Shown in pieces: positions 1 through 13,527 of a stretch of 64,000 nucleotides of DNA (its first letter is position 1; every line of letters begins with the position of its first letter). Source of the stretch: Euglena gracilis (Eukaryota; Euglenida; Euglenophyceae; Euglenales); the NCBI GenBank assembly GCA_039621445.1, contig CP154954.1, positions 7,203,425-7,267,424 of the forward strand, given 5' to 3'. Both the position numbers and the translations under genes were made by a program. The notes beneath the pieces were generated by a model. The model worked only from the letters and a program-made list of their open reading frames with translations. It made no database searches and had not been told where the DNA came from.

Positions 1-298
1 TCTCCGGGGAGTAGCCCCTTCTCCATGCCGCCCAGTTGCGACTTTTTTTTTTCATTTTTACACGTGCGGCAGTTGGGTGGGAGGTATTTCAAGAGTCCCT
101 TTTTTAAGTTTCTTTTTTCTTTTTTTCTTTTGAACACACCGCAGGGAATCAGTCTGGTCTGATACGTTCTATTTGTTTTCAGTTTGGTATGAACGTTCTC
201 AGATACTGAAAGCCTTCAAATGCAATTCCAGTGCCATCTTGCACTAAACTCATTTGGCTGTCGTGTCGGCGAGAAGAAAGTTCACAAACATCTTCTGT

Positions 299-432
299 GG
301 GGGGGTGACAAATTGGGCAGCACGGAGGGGGGTGACAATTTCCCGGGGTGACAAATTGGCCGGCACAGCTAGGGGTGGCAATTGCCCGGGGGCGTCAATT
401 GCCCGGGGGCGTCAATTGCCCGGGGGGGGGGG
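299..432 (+). repeat. Short G-rich tandem repeat (17-bp core)
   Basis: Three near-perfect copies of a 17-bp unit (GTCAATTGCCCGGGGGC) lie at about 377-432. They are preceded by looser relatives of the form GGGGTGACAA-TT at 299-360. The tract ends in a run of G. It is a minisatellite with no coding meaning that I can see. Confidence 0.7.
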
Positions 433-1210
433 TACTGAATGTTCTCAGATATTGAAAGCCTCCCCAGGATCCCCCTGGGTTGATAGATTGAGTGCTTAGA
501 CCGCCTCCTCCCAGGGTTGGACTCAAAAATTCTTGGTACGGCCCGCCACACAAGTGATCAGGCTGACCGTTGGCAGTCTATTTGTGTTTGCGGTGAAGAT
601 GGTTCGTCTCTGTTTTCGCCTCTACGCTTGCGTCTGGGTCCTGCGATGCGATCTGAAACGCAGCCGGCCCATACAGCGTTAAAATCAACTGATTGGGATT
701 CCTTGCTGGCCAGACCGGTCAATCTGGAAGGCAGGTCCTGATTTGAGGAGAACCCCCAGGGGAGGGTTTCGTTCAAGTCAAGGTGTCCATGGTTTGGGGT
801 CACGGTGTGTCCCTCTTTTGCTTGATCAGAGAGAGAGTCAGGACTCCCCCATCCGTAGGGGTTCCGGACCAGGGGGGTCCCTTCTTTCTCCCCCCCCTTT
901 TTTTTTGACAACCGCCCCTTGAACGCCGCCCTAAGCAGCCAACAGCGGTCCAGGGGTTGAACTCGAAAGACAAGATGTCGAAAAATATATCTTTTGACGT
1001 CTGGGTGGATGGGCGATGGTCCAAGGATGCCAGATGTGACTTCTTCCCCGAAGTTGACCCATTTTTGTTGAAATTTATATGACCCTTTTTTCGGTGAACT
1101 TTCCCTTGAATGTGCTCAGAGTTGTTTTTTTTTTATACTCCCTGGGGTTGGGTGTGGCATGTGTCAGTCCAGCTCGGCTGAAGGCCTTTGGTATGATTCT
1201 GGGTGGTTTT

Positions 1211-1240
1211 GGGTGGGTGGGTGGGTGGGTGGGTGGGGGT
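1211..1240 (+). repeat. (GGGT)n microsatellite, G-quadruplex candidate
   Basis: About seven uninterrupted GGGT units, with further GGGTGGG blocks at 1201-1206 and 1258-1300. Four or more closely spaced G3 runs fit the intramolecular G-quadruplex pattern. Whether it folds in vivo cannot be seen from sequence. Confidence 0.75.
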
Positions 1241-1715
1241 AGACCCCCCAGAGGGTTTTGGGTGGGTGGGTTTTTGAAGAAAAAAAGTTGGGTGGTGGGT
1301 TTTTGTGGCCCAGGAAAAGGGCCAAAAACCCTTTTTGGCCCGAGGTCATTAAATGAATCTCTCATCTTAACCTCAAAATACTCCTACTGCGGTCCGTAAT
1401 GGATGGGGTTAGGGTTATTGCCACAATTACAGTCTTTATTTATTGTGACAGAACTGCAAATTTTGAGGAAACACGTTGTTTTATATCAATTTTGCAGATT
1501 TTCAAATTTGTGTGTTTCTTATGCCTTCATTTTGAAATCTAAAAATGTCTTTTCCCCCATATAACATTTTCTGAATGAACAGTGAGTTGAAGTGTAACAA
1601 AATAGCAGGATCAAAGTTTCATTTTAACGGTCGGAGTGATTCATTTTTCGCCATGCACGAACAAACACAGCTTCCATAATTTGTCTCCTTTCTCCCAGGA
1701 TCCGTATCCCCCTCA

Positions 1716-5711
<3,996 letters not shown>

Positions 5712-5722
5712 TGGAAGGTTAA

Positions 5723-6235
5723 CCCACCCCCAAAATTGAGCAACCCGTTGATTAAATTTGGGTTTCATTGTGTTGGCCGAAGGGTTACATAAATTAGGAC
5801 GACTTGGTCAACAACACAATCTCTTTTTTCAATACAGGACACATTTTTTGAGGAAAAGGTTTTGTTTTCAAACCCTCCCAAAAATGTGCAAATTTGCTAA
5901 TTTGGATGTTTGTGTTCTTGATGGTTGGTTGGTTGGATGGTTGAAAGATATTTTGTCGATGCCATATACCAGAATGATTTATTTCCTGGTTGCATGTCTT
6001 TCATGGTATGAAAGTGGATGCAGCTTGTGAGGACAGTTCCCGATGGATTTTTCTGTCTGGTCAATGCAAAAAATCTTCCTTTGATTTTACTGCATTTTCA
6101 GGGGTTGCATAAATTTGGATTTTGCGCTGAAGTTTGGTGGTTGCTTAAATTTGGCGGTTGCTTAAATTTGGGTATCGGTCGGTTCGACCTCAAGGGTTGC
6201 TTAAATTTGGGGTTGCTTAATTTTGGAGGTGTTGT
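5723..6235. mobile_element. TTAA-flanked inverted-repeat element (MITE-like), copy 1
   Basis: The left end (5723-5746: CCCACCCCCAAAATTGAGCA then ACCC) matches the reverse complement of the right end (6212-6235) at about 20 of 24 positions. Both ends are bordered by TTAA (5719-5722 and 6236-6239). TTAA targets and C-rich termini are known for piggyBac-type elements, but no transposase is present and the assignment is inference. The right half contains several copies of GGTTGCTTAAATTTGG (about 6103-6235), as subterminal repeats often do. Confidence 0.5.
5943..6083. repeat. Dispersed ~135-bp repeat, copy 1
   Basis: Related to 7663-7800 and 13390-13527. All begin GAAAGATATTTTxGTCGATG and end near GCAAAAATTCC. 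The ends are imperfect inverted repeats (ATTTTTG-CGAT), so this may be a very small MITE. Here it sits inside the TTAA-flanked element, and most of it is missing from the second duplication unit. Confidence 0.5.
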
Positions 6236-6880
6236 TTAAATTTCGGGGGCAGGTTTTATTTGCAACCTTGTAGAACAGTTTTCTTTAGCATAATTCTCAA
6301 CCATTCTTTTTAACAGCTCAAGCTTTTCAAACCCACTGCCTGCCCGCATCTGGGCACTCTGCCCCTGATGTTCCTTTCCCTGTATGCAGGGGCTGTTATG
6401 GCAGAACTAGTGTAGACGCCGGTTTGGCGATTCTCCCAGCCCCCAATGCGTTGCTTAAAGTGGTGACCAGGTGGCCAGGATTTGAACAGATATGCCAACT
6501 CCCAAATTTGACCAGATGCTTACTCCATTCCTTCTGTGATCACAATTCCCACATCTTTTTCGGTGGAATTTTGCTGTTGGTCTTTTGAGCAAATGCATCA
6601 CAGAAATTGTCCACAGTTTTGCACATCATCGAATATTGAATGTTATATTATTGAAACTACAAATGTGATTTGGAATCTCAATTTGCATCGTTTGAAAATT
6701 CGCAGCCAAAGGTCTGTCCCCATTTTGATTGATCAAGCGAAAGTTGGCAACGTTGGTTATGTGCCGAAGCTTGTTTCGTGATATGGGTTAGCATTGTATT
6801 TTTTCTGAAATAGGGTAAGTGGTTGTTGGTCAGGATATAGGGTTTGGTTAGTCAGTGGTCTGTTAGGGTCCATTAGTGTA

Positions 6881-6962
6881 CATATATGGCACGAAGTGGG
6901 GAATGGGTAGGGGGGGGTTAGGGGGGGGGTTAGGGGGGGGGGTTAGGGGGTAGGGGGGGGGG

Positions 6963-7008
<46 letters not shown>

Positions 7009-7208
7009 GGGGGGGGGGGGTTAGGGGGTAGGGGGGGGGTTAGGGGGGGGGTTAGGGGGGGGTTAGGGGGGTAGGGGGGGGGTTAGGGGGTAGGGGGGTA
7101 GGGGGGGGTTAGGGGGGGGTTAGGGGGTAGGGGGGGTTAGGGGGGGGGCTAGGGGGGGGGGTAGGGGGTAGGGGGGGGGTTAGGGGTCCCGGCTTCGTGC
7201 CATAACTC
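6881..7208. mobile_element. MITE with 8-bp target duplication and telomere-like G-rich core
   Basis: A 328-bp insertion bordered by the direct repeat TTAGTGTA (6873-6880 and 7209-7216). Its ends are inverted repeats sharing TATGGCACGAAG, with further matches on both sides. The second duplication unit has the same flanks with one TTAGTGTA (12937-12944) and no element, which is a clean empty site. An 8-bp target duplication fits hAT-like transposition among others, and no transposase is encoded. The core (about 6905-7190) is a run of TTAGGGGG- and TAGGGGG-type units with long G homopolymers, an unusual internal satellite. Core length is probably unreliable because of the homopolymers. Confidence 0.85.
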
Positions 7209-7216
7209 TTAGTGTA

Positions 7217-7662
7217 ATGGTTAATGATGCAATGGGGTTGGGTTGGTTTTCTTCAGGCCGAAATTAGGCCAATTTTTACCCGAAACGCGACTTGAAATGT
7301 GGCAAATATTTTAGTCCAACATCAGTTTCGGGGCCAATGAACCAAAGCTGGAAGAATTGAAACAGTTACCGGACTAATTAGCCCCACACGAGTGGACAAC
7401 CTCTGGGGGTCCGTTTATCGGGTAGCTGTAAATTCATTTTCATGGCTCACTAACCCTAAGAATTTTCCACAGAAACTGTTTTTTTTTTGGAGATTATGAA
7501 AATTATCCCTCCTCCCTCCCCTGTATTTTCGGATGAATTGAATCATGAGTTACTCTTTTCCGAAATCATGAACACCTGTGTTAAAAGCAGTTTATAAATG
7601 CCGAATATTGCAGTTTTTCAGGATGTCAAAATTGTTCTGAAAATGAAGTTCTGATGATTCAC
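7217..7662. other. Noncoding stretch within duplication unit 1
   Basis: Matches 12945-13389 closely. No coding frame, RNA gene or element end was recognised. Confidence 0.5.
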
Positions 7663-7800
7663 CGAAAGATATTTTTGTCGATGCCATATACCAGAATGAT
7701 TTTTTCCTGGTGCATGTCTTTCACCTTGTATGAAAGTGGCTGCAGCTTGCAGACAGTCCCGATTGATCTGTCTGTCAATCGCAAAAATTCCTGTCCTTCG
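7663..7800. repeat. Dispersed ~135-bp repeat, copy 2
   Basis: Second member of the family, starting CGAAAGAT and ending GTCCTTCG, so the outer ends are also inverted (CGAA...TTCG). It differs from copy 1 by several substitutions and short indels, so the two arose by an older event than the tandem duplication. Confidence 0.55.
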
Positions 7801-8204
7801 TTTTTTTTTTGCTTCTGGCATTAGATACTTTCTTCAACGTGACATCCCCAAGGCAAGACATCCCCATCAGTGCATGCTGGTGCTGGAACCATCATTTCCT
7901 GCCGACCCAGGGCAGAGAGAGGCCAAAAGCGTTTTTTGTGGGTTTTTTACGTTTTTGATTTGGGCAAACTTTCCGCACTTCCGTCTTTAGGGGTTGTTTT
8001 CACAAATGGCATAAAGTGGAGCGTCTGCGGGTATGTGTGGGTGGACGTGGGGGACGTTTGGGGTGGATGTTTTTTGGTGCAAAGTTCGGCTCAAAAACAG
8101 CTTTTTCCGGATCCGGGAGGCCAAAAAACATCGTTTCGGACAGAATTTGTTTTCGATTTTTTCAACGCCTTTGACCTTTTCAACGCCGTGCTCGCCGGCG
8201 GTGT

Positions 8205-8750
8205 GTTGTGGACACCCCGGGCTCCGCACTTTGCCATTGTGAGGCCATGCCTTGCTCGCCGGCAAAAAGGCGAGCAAGGCATGTCCTCAGGCCTCACAAC
8301 GTCTTTGTGCTTCGCCGTCGGTGTCCCGCTCTCCCTTTTCGGGTTGCCTCGCGGGAGTACGAATTGCTTTGGCGCGCCGGGGTGGGGGTCATGCACTCCG
8401 GGGACTTTTGGGGCACCAGGAAATGACCAGGAGGGCGAGGCACAAGGGCAGGGTGACATCCTGCTTGTTTGTGCCGGCGGTTTGTTCATGGTGTGTTTTT
8501 TGCTGGGGTGCTTCTTAAAGCTCGTTTGTCCTGTTTCCGGAGGTTCGTACTCCCCGAGGAAAAACGACAAGGGAGGAAGGGACACCGACGGCGAAGCACA
8601 AAGAACTTGTGAGCCAGACCCCCACCCGCAAAAGAAAATTTGTGCTCAAAAGCCCTCGGTCGGAGAGTGGGGGCCTGGGGGAGGAGTGGGGGGGGACACC
8701 GGCGAGCACGGCATGGCCTCACATGGGCAAAGTGCGGAGCCCGAGGTGTC
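8205..8750. mobile_element. Foldback (long imperfect inverted repeat)
   Basis: The left arm (about 8205-8365) is matched by the reverse complement of the right arm (about 8535-8750). Shared words include CGGGCTCCGCACTTTGCC, TTTGTGCTTCGCCGTCGGTG and GGGAGTACGAA. The arms are long with modest mismatches and enclose a ~170-bp loop. The left arm also contains a perfect 15-bp hairpin (8246-8260 with 8269-8283). The element lies within the 870-bp block that is present in unit 1 and absent from unit 2. A related CTCCGCACTTTG-CATTGTGAGG word occurs outside it at about 9070 and 13933. Open frames across it mirror each other on the two strands and are not genes. Confidence 0.7.
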
Positions 8751-9935
8751 GGCTTTGCTCCAGTTTCAGGATCCCGTTCTTTGCTCAACATTCAGGGCAG
8801 AAATTTGGAGTGGGGGGTGGGAGACCCCAAAAATTTCCCTGTACCGACCAAAAAGGCAGATGGGCAGGGTAAGAAAGGTTGATCAAGTCCTACTTGCAAC
8901 TGTTCACCGGCCCAGAGGTCCTTGCCCACAGCTCCCCTACTCCTAGTCCGATTCAGCACTTTGGCTGTTTATCGATTTCTTGTGTGAGTCAATAGCGCGC
9001 AATGCGGGGACTGATTTGCGGTCGTCCTCCAACGAGATCTCGGAGTACTCATCCCCCTCCCTGCCCGACACCTCGGGCTCCGCACTTTGACATTGTGAGG
9101 CCATGTCTTGATGGCCGCCGGTTTGTTGTGATTGTTCTGGTGCGCTGGGTTAGGAGTCCCTGTTGAGTGCCGTTTTTCGCCGGAGTTGGCTGATTCCTAA
9201 CTTGCCCTTCGACACCCAGAACAAAGAAAATTTTCACGAGTCCATGAACGAAGAAGTTCCGAGAAAAGAAGTCAATATCAACTCAATATACAGAAGAACA
9301 CGAACCAGACGAATAGCAATTGAGAACAATGCAGTGGAGAAGAAATTGTAATTTTTTGGACGCGGACCCTGGAGCAGTGGCCCCAGCAGCTGGAGACCTT
9401 GGAGATGCGGTCAACCCGCGGCAAACCGTGGCCTTTCTTCCCCCCCAGACCCCCAACCCAGAAATTTCCCAGCCCAACACCCCCCAGTGACGGCCACGGT
9501 CCTTGGACCACTGTGGCCAGAAGGCCCAGAATACAGAAGTCAGCCCCAACCCTTGGTGGGCAAAGGAGGGGCCACGGGGGCCCACAATACTTCAGATTTG
9601 GACAACCAAAGCCCACACATCAGGGCATCTCCCCCAAAGGTGCCCAGTCGCCTGTGCACAAATTGGCCAAAAGATGGGGAAATGGAATCATTTCGGGGTT
9701 TAGTGTCTGGGAGGAGAAAGAGAGCCATGCGAGTTCATACATAGCACAAGGGTTGAAAAGGGAGGGAAGGAGGGCAGTGTGGTCTCCGGCCAAAGCTGCC
9801 GCAGCGTTCGGCCTCGTCTGGGTGCTGTCGCGCTTTCTCTATGGCTTTGGCTACTCCCGCAGCGGACCAAAGGGCCGCATGGTAGGGGTGCTCCTCTCGC
9901 ACTCAGGCTGTGTACCCGCACTCCCCTCTTTTCCC

Positions 9936-10259
9936 TGTTGTAGGGGGTGTGGGCCTCACCACTCCCACAACCCCCTGGCGGCTGGCCCCTGGCGCCTGCA
10001 GGCCCTGCCACTGGTTGGGATCCATCAATTCACCCAGGGGGCCTGGCACCTTGGCACTCTTCATGGCACTTTTGGCACTTTTCATGGTAATCCCTCTTCC
10101 CAATTCCCAGCGCTGGCACAAATCAAGATACTTTCCAGAACTGAACCATCAAAGTCAAACTTAACATGCTACTTGCCACTGACAACACAAACACAGACAG
10201 AATTTTGCGTAATTCCTAATTCCTCTGCTGGAATCTTAATTTCTTTCCCAGCGCCCACA
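9936..10259 (-). repeat. LTR-like direct repeat, downstream copy (minus strand)
   Basis: 324 bp matching 11441-11757 with scattered substitutions and a small rearranged stretch (about 10051-10085 against 11571). Shared landmarks include CACCACTCCCACAACCCCCT and CTTTCCAGAACTGAACCA. Confidence 0.75.
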
Positions 10260-10270
10260 CTCCCCTCCTT
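10260..10270 (-). other. Polypurine tract candidate
   Basis: AAGGAGGGGAG on the minus strand, directly next to the TG start of the downstream repeat. This is the expected position of the plus-strand primer of an LTR element and the main evidence for minus-strand orientation. Confidence 0.5.
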
Positions 10271-10818
10271 AAAAAGCTGCCCAGGGCAGCTAAACCTGCC
10301 TTCGGCAAAAAGGCGCTGGGAGATTCTTTTTTTTTCGTTCACGAACAGAACATTGACTCTTTCTTTCTGTCTGTCGGTTTCTTTTCTTTTTTTTGTCGGG
10401 GGCAGGACGGGGTTCGAACGCCGACACTCAGGGGGTCGGTCTCCTACAGCAACGGGGGGGGGGGGGAGCAGCAGGCACCCGCACCACCTTGGGCCGTTCT
10501 GGCAGGGGTTCCCCCCAGAACAGTCCAAAGAAACCGTTTGGGCCATTATCTCTTGAATTTTTTTCCTCCCGTTTTTTCCCTGTCTCTCGTTTTTTCCCCG
10601 TCCAGAGATGGGGGTCCAGGGGCTGGTGAGGGTCCTGGGAAGTGGGCTCGCAGGTGCAGCGGGAGGGGGTTACCGCGGGGACGGCTTCGGCCACAGGCCT
10701 GGGAGGGGGACCCAGCCCACACCATCCCGGCGGGCTTCGGCCACAGCTAGTGAGGGCTTCGGCCCAGGGCATGCGGCAGGGGGACCCAGTCCGCACCATC
10801 CCAGGCAGGGCTTCAGCC

Positions 10819-11619
10819 TCAGCCCCTCGGGGCCTCCTTCGCCTTCTGCCTGCGCTCCTTCCTTCTCCTTCCTTTTGACTTCTCCGGCGAGCCTCCTCCC
10901 TCGCCTTGCCACTCTGGGGCACTTGCCGGGGCACCATGCCCCACTTCGTCATTGCGTGGGCTGCAATGCCCAATTCCGTCATTGCATGGTCTGTAATGCC
11001 CAACTCCGTCGTTTCCATGTCTGACATGTCCATCTGGGACATCCTGCATCTTGATTTCTGCATCACCATCTCTGACATCTCCTTCCTCGGCATTCACATC
11101 TCTGACATCTCCTTCCTGGGCATTCACACCTCTGACATCTCCTTCCTCGGCATTCACGTCTCTGACATTTCCTTCTTGGGCATTCACCATCCTGGCATCA
11201 GAGGCCACCCTGCCATGGGCCCTGAGCCTGCCAGCAGCAGATGCTGCTGCACGACTGGCACACCACGAACAGCCACAATCTGCATCAAAACTTGAATAAT
11301 ACTCCATCAGGTTGATGTTCACTCCTTCAGTCCACGCCTTCTTGATGATCTCCTTCAGGCACATGCCATGCCCGATCCCGGCATGGCGGACATCCGCCAC
11401 GTGGCTGGTAGGCATGTTGTTTGACTGGCAGTGTTCAGTTTGTGTTAGCGGTGTCGGCCTCACCACTCCCACAACCCCCTGGCGGCTGACCCCTGGCGCC
11501 TGCAGGCCCTGCCACTGGCTGGGATCCATCAATTCACCCAGGGGGTCTGGCACCCACCTGGGACTTTCCTTGGCACTTTTCATGGTAATCCCTCTTCCCA
11601 ATTCCCAGGGCTGGCACAA
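10819..11619 (-). CDS. Hypothetical protein with decapeptide repeats inside the LTR-like element
   Basis: A 266-codon open frame starting in the upstream direct repeat and running through most of the interior. I do not recognise the first 140 residues. They include a short Cys cluster (CGCSWCAS) near residue 120 but no CCHC knuckle. Residues about 142-228 follow a strict 10-residue period (VNAEEGDVRD and relatives, then GVGHYRPCND and relatives), mirrored by a 30-bp DNA period. The end is rich in E, K, R and G. It could be a gag-like or accessory protein of the element, a captured gene piece, or an open frame kept open by a repeat whose period divides by three. An overlapping minus-strand frame (10428-11093) is equally open, which lowers confidence. 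Confidence 0.25.
   Translation of the reverse strand: MCQPWELGRGITMKSAKESPRWVPDPLGELMDPSQWQGLQAPGVSRQGVVGVVRPTPLTQTEHCQSNNMPTSHVADVRHAGIGHGMCLKEIIKKAWTEGVNINLMEYYSSFDADCGCSWCASRAAASAAGRLRAHGRVASDARMVNAQEGNVRDVNAEEGDVRGVNAQEGDVRDVNAEEGDVRDGDAEIKMQDVPDGHVRHGNDGVGHYRPCNDGIGHCSPRNDEVGHGAPASAPEWQGEGGGSPEKSKGRRRKERRQKAKEAPRG
10936..11190. repeat. 30-bp-period minisatellite
   Basis: Eight or more units of 30 bp. The left ones are of the type ATGCCCAATTCCGTCATTGC plus ten bases. The right four are of the type CTCTGACATCTCCTTCCTCG plus ten bases. The two unit types keep the same register, suggesting descent from one repeat. Confidence 0.75.
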
Positions 11620-11757
11620 ATCAAGATACTTTCCAGAACTGAACCACCAAAGTCAAACTGAACATGCTGCTTGCCACTGACAACACAAACATTGACAGAA
11701 TTTTGCGTAGTTCCTAATTCCGCTGCTGGAAACTTAATTTCCTTCCCAGCGCCCACA
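11441..11757 (-). repeat. LTR-like direct repeat, upstream copy (minus strand)
   Basis: 317 bp, partner of 9936-10259. The minus-strand open frame at 10819-11619 begins inside it. Confidence 0.75.
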
Positions 11758-11890
11758 CTGTGACGGTTCTCTTTTTGTTTAATGCTTCACATTATTTCCC
11801 CTCCCCCCAGGTCGACTCGACTGCACAGTGTTTAATTTTTGCAAGTGGAAATCCCAGTGGACCTCAGATGGGGGTCTAGTGGAAGGTTAA

Positions 11891-12287
11891 CCCACCCCCA
11901 AAATTAAGCAACCCGTTGATTAAATTTAGGTTTCATTGTGTTGGCCGAAGGGTTACATAAATTAGGACGAATTGGTCAACAACACAATCTCTTTCTTCAA
12001 TACAGGACACATTTTTTGGAGAAAAGGTTTTGTTTTCAAACCCTCCCAAAAATGTGCAAATTTGCTAATTTGGATGTTTGTGTTCTTGATGGTTGGTTGG
12101 TTGGATGGTTGGATAATTTTGTTAATCTTCCTTTGATTTTACTGCATTTTCAGGGGTTGCATAAATTTGGATTTTGCGCTGAAGTCTGGTGGTTGCTTAA
12201 ATTTGGCGGTTGCTTAAATTTGGGTATCGGTCGGTTCGACCTCAAGGGTTGCTTAAATTTGGGGTTGCTTAATTTTGGAGGTGTTGT
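11891..12287. mobile_element. TTAA-flanked inverted-repeat element, copy 2
   Basis: Duplicate of the 5723-6235 element carried along in the tandem duplication. TTAA borders are at 11887-11890 and 12288-12291. It is shorter because the 5943-6072 block is absent, leaving only a short remnant (GATAATTTTGTTAATC) at that position. Confidence 0.5.
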
Positions 12288-13389
12288 TTAAATTTCGGGG
12301 GCAGGTTTTATTTGCAACCTTGTAGAACAGTTTTCTTTAGCATAATTATCAACCATTCTTTTTAACAGCTCAAGCTTTTCAAACCCACTGCCTGCCCGCA
12401 TCTGGGCACTCTGCCCCTGATGTTCCTTTCCCTGTATGCGGGGTCTGTTATGGCAGAACTAGTGTAGACGCCGGTTTGGCGATTCTCCCAGCCCCCAATG
12501 CGTTGCTTAAAGTGGTGACCAGGTGGCCAGGATTTGAACAGATATGCCAACTCCCAAATTTGACCAGATGCTTACTCCATTCCTTCTGTGATCAGAATTC
12601 CCACATCTTTTTCGGTGGAATTTTGCTGTTGGTCTTTTGAGCAAATGCATCACAGAAATTGTCCACACTTTTGCACATCATCGAATATTGAATGTTATAT
12701 TATTGAAACTACAAATGTGATTTGGAATCTCAATTCGCATCGTTTGAAAATTCGCAGCCAATGGTATGTCCCCATTTTGATTGATCAAGAGATAGTTGGC
12801 AACTGCATACCAGGTGTTGGTTATGTGCCGAAGCTTGTTTCGTGATATGGGTTAGCATTGTATTTTTTATGAAATAGGGTAAGTGGTTGTTGGTCAGGAT
12901 ATAGGGTTTGGTTAGTCAGTGGTCTGTTAGGGTTCATTAGTGTAATGGTTAATGATGCAATGGGGTTGGGTTGGTTTTCTTCAGGCCGAAATTAGGCCAA
13001 TTTTTACCCGAAACGCGACTTGAAATGTGGCAAATATTTTAGTCCAACATCAGTTTCGGGCCCAATGAACCAAAGCTGGAAGAATTGAAACAGTTACCGG
13101 ACTAATTAACCCCACACGAGTGGACAACCTCTGGGGGTCCGTTTATCGGGTAGCTGTAAATTCATTTTCATGGCTCACTAACCCGAAGAATTTTCCACAG
13201 AAACTGTTTTTTTTTGGAGATTATGAAAAGTATCCCTCCTCCCTCCCCTGTATTTTCGGATGAATTGAATCATGAGTTACTCTTTTCCGAAATCATGAAC
13301 ACCTGTGTTAAAAGCAGTTTATAAATGCCGAATATTGCAGTTTTTCAGGATGTCAAAGTTGTTCTGAAAATGAAGTTCTGATGATTCAC

Positions 13390-13527
13390 CGAAAGATATT
13401 TTTGTCCATGCCATATACCAGAATGATTTTTTCCTGGTGCATGTCTTTCACCTTGTATGAAAGTGGCTGCAGCTTGCAGACAGTCCCGATTGATCTGTCT
13501 GTCAATCACAAAAATTCCTGTCCTTCG
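13390..13527. repeat. Dispersed ~135-bp repeat, copy 3
   Basis: The duplication-unit-2 equivalent of 7663-7800, almost identical to it. Confidence 0.55.

Larger units (their letters stand above)
1..1698. other. Upstream noncoding stretch
   Basis: I see no convincing coding region. The stretch is rich in G and T homopolymers. Short open frames on both strands lack recognisable motifs. Positions 500-1060 are relatively CpG-rich and lie upstream of the first MAPEG exon, so they could include a promoter or 5' untranslated exon, but no motif proves it. The pyrimidine-rich tract ending in CAG at 1696-1698 looks like a splice acceptor and suggests that an untranslated exon lies upstream. Confidence 0.4.
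9936..11757 (-). mobile_element. LTR-like non-autonomous insertion
   Basis: About 1.82 kb present only in duplication unit 2, bounded by direct repeats of 324 and 317 bp that are about 94-95% identical by eye. Read on the minus strand the repeats start TGTGGGCG and end in ACA, the usual TG...CA. An 11-base purine tract (AAGGAGGGGAG) abuts the inner edge of the downstream repeat, where a polypurine tract belongs. No reverse transcriptase, integrase or clear tRNA primer site is seen, and a target duplication is not clear (six extra bases, TTTCCC, at the left joint). Best read as a non-autonomous LTR element. A direct-repeat-flanked insertion of other origin remains possible. Confidence 0.6.
9778..11879 (+). 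pseudogene. Duplicated MAPEG terminal exon, split by an insertion
   Basis: Copy of exon D of the MAPEG gene. Positions 9778-9929 repeat the conserved FGLVWVLSRFLYGFGYSRSG region without a change, and 11758-11879 repeat the tail and the TAG stop, with a few substitutions. Between them lies a 1.8-kb insertion (9930-11757) inside the reading frame. Upstream exons A and B are not duplicated, so this copy has no start and is not expected to make an enzyme. Confidence 0.65.

Noticed and set aside
6885-7195. A fourth genuine telomere array
   Set aside because: Units are TTAGGG with extra G runs of variable length, lie inside an inverted-repeat element with a target duplication, and are absent at the empty site.
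7870-8946. 358-codon plus-strand frame
   Set aside because: It spans both arms of a foldback, has a mirror-image frame on the other strand, and is not kept in the sister duplication unit.
10390-10430. A tRNA gene (GGTTCGAAC B-box)
   Set aside because: The T-arm stem does not pair well and no complete cloverleaf can be drawn. Kept only as a weak SINE lead.
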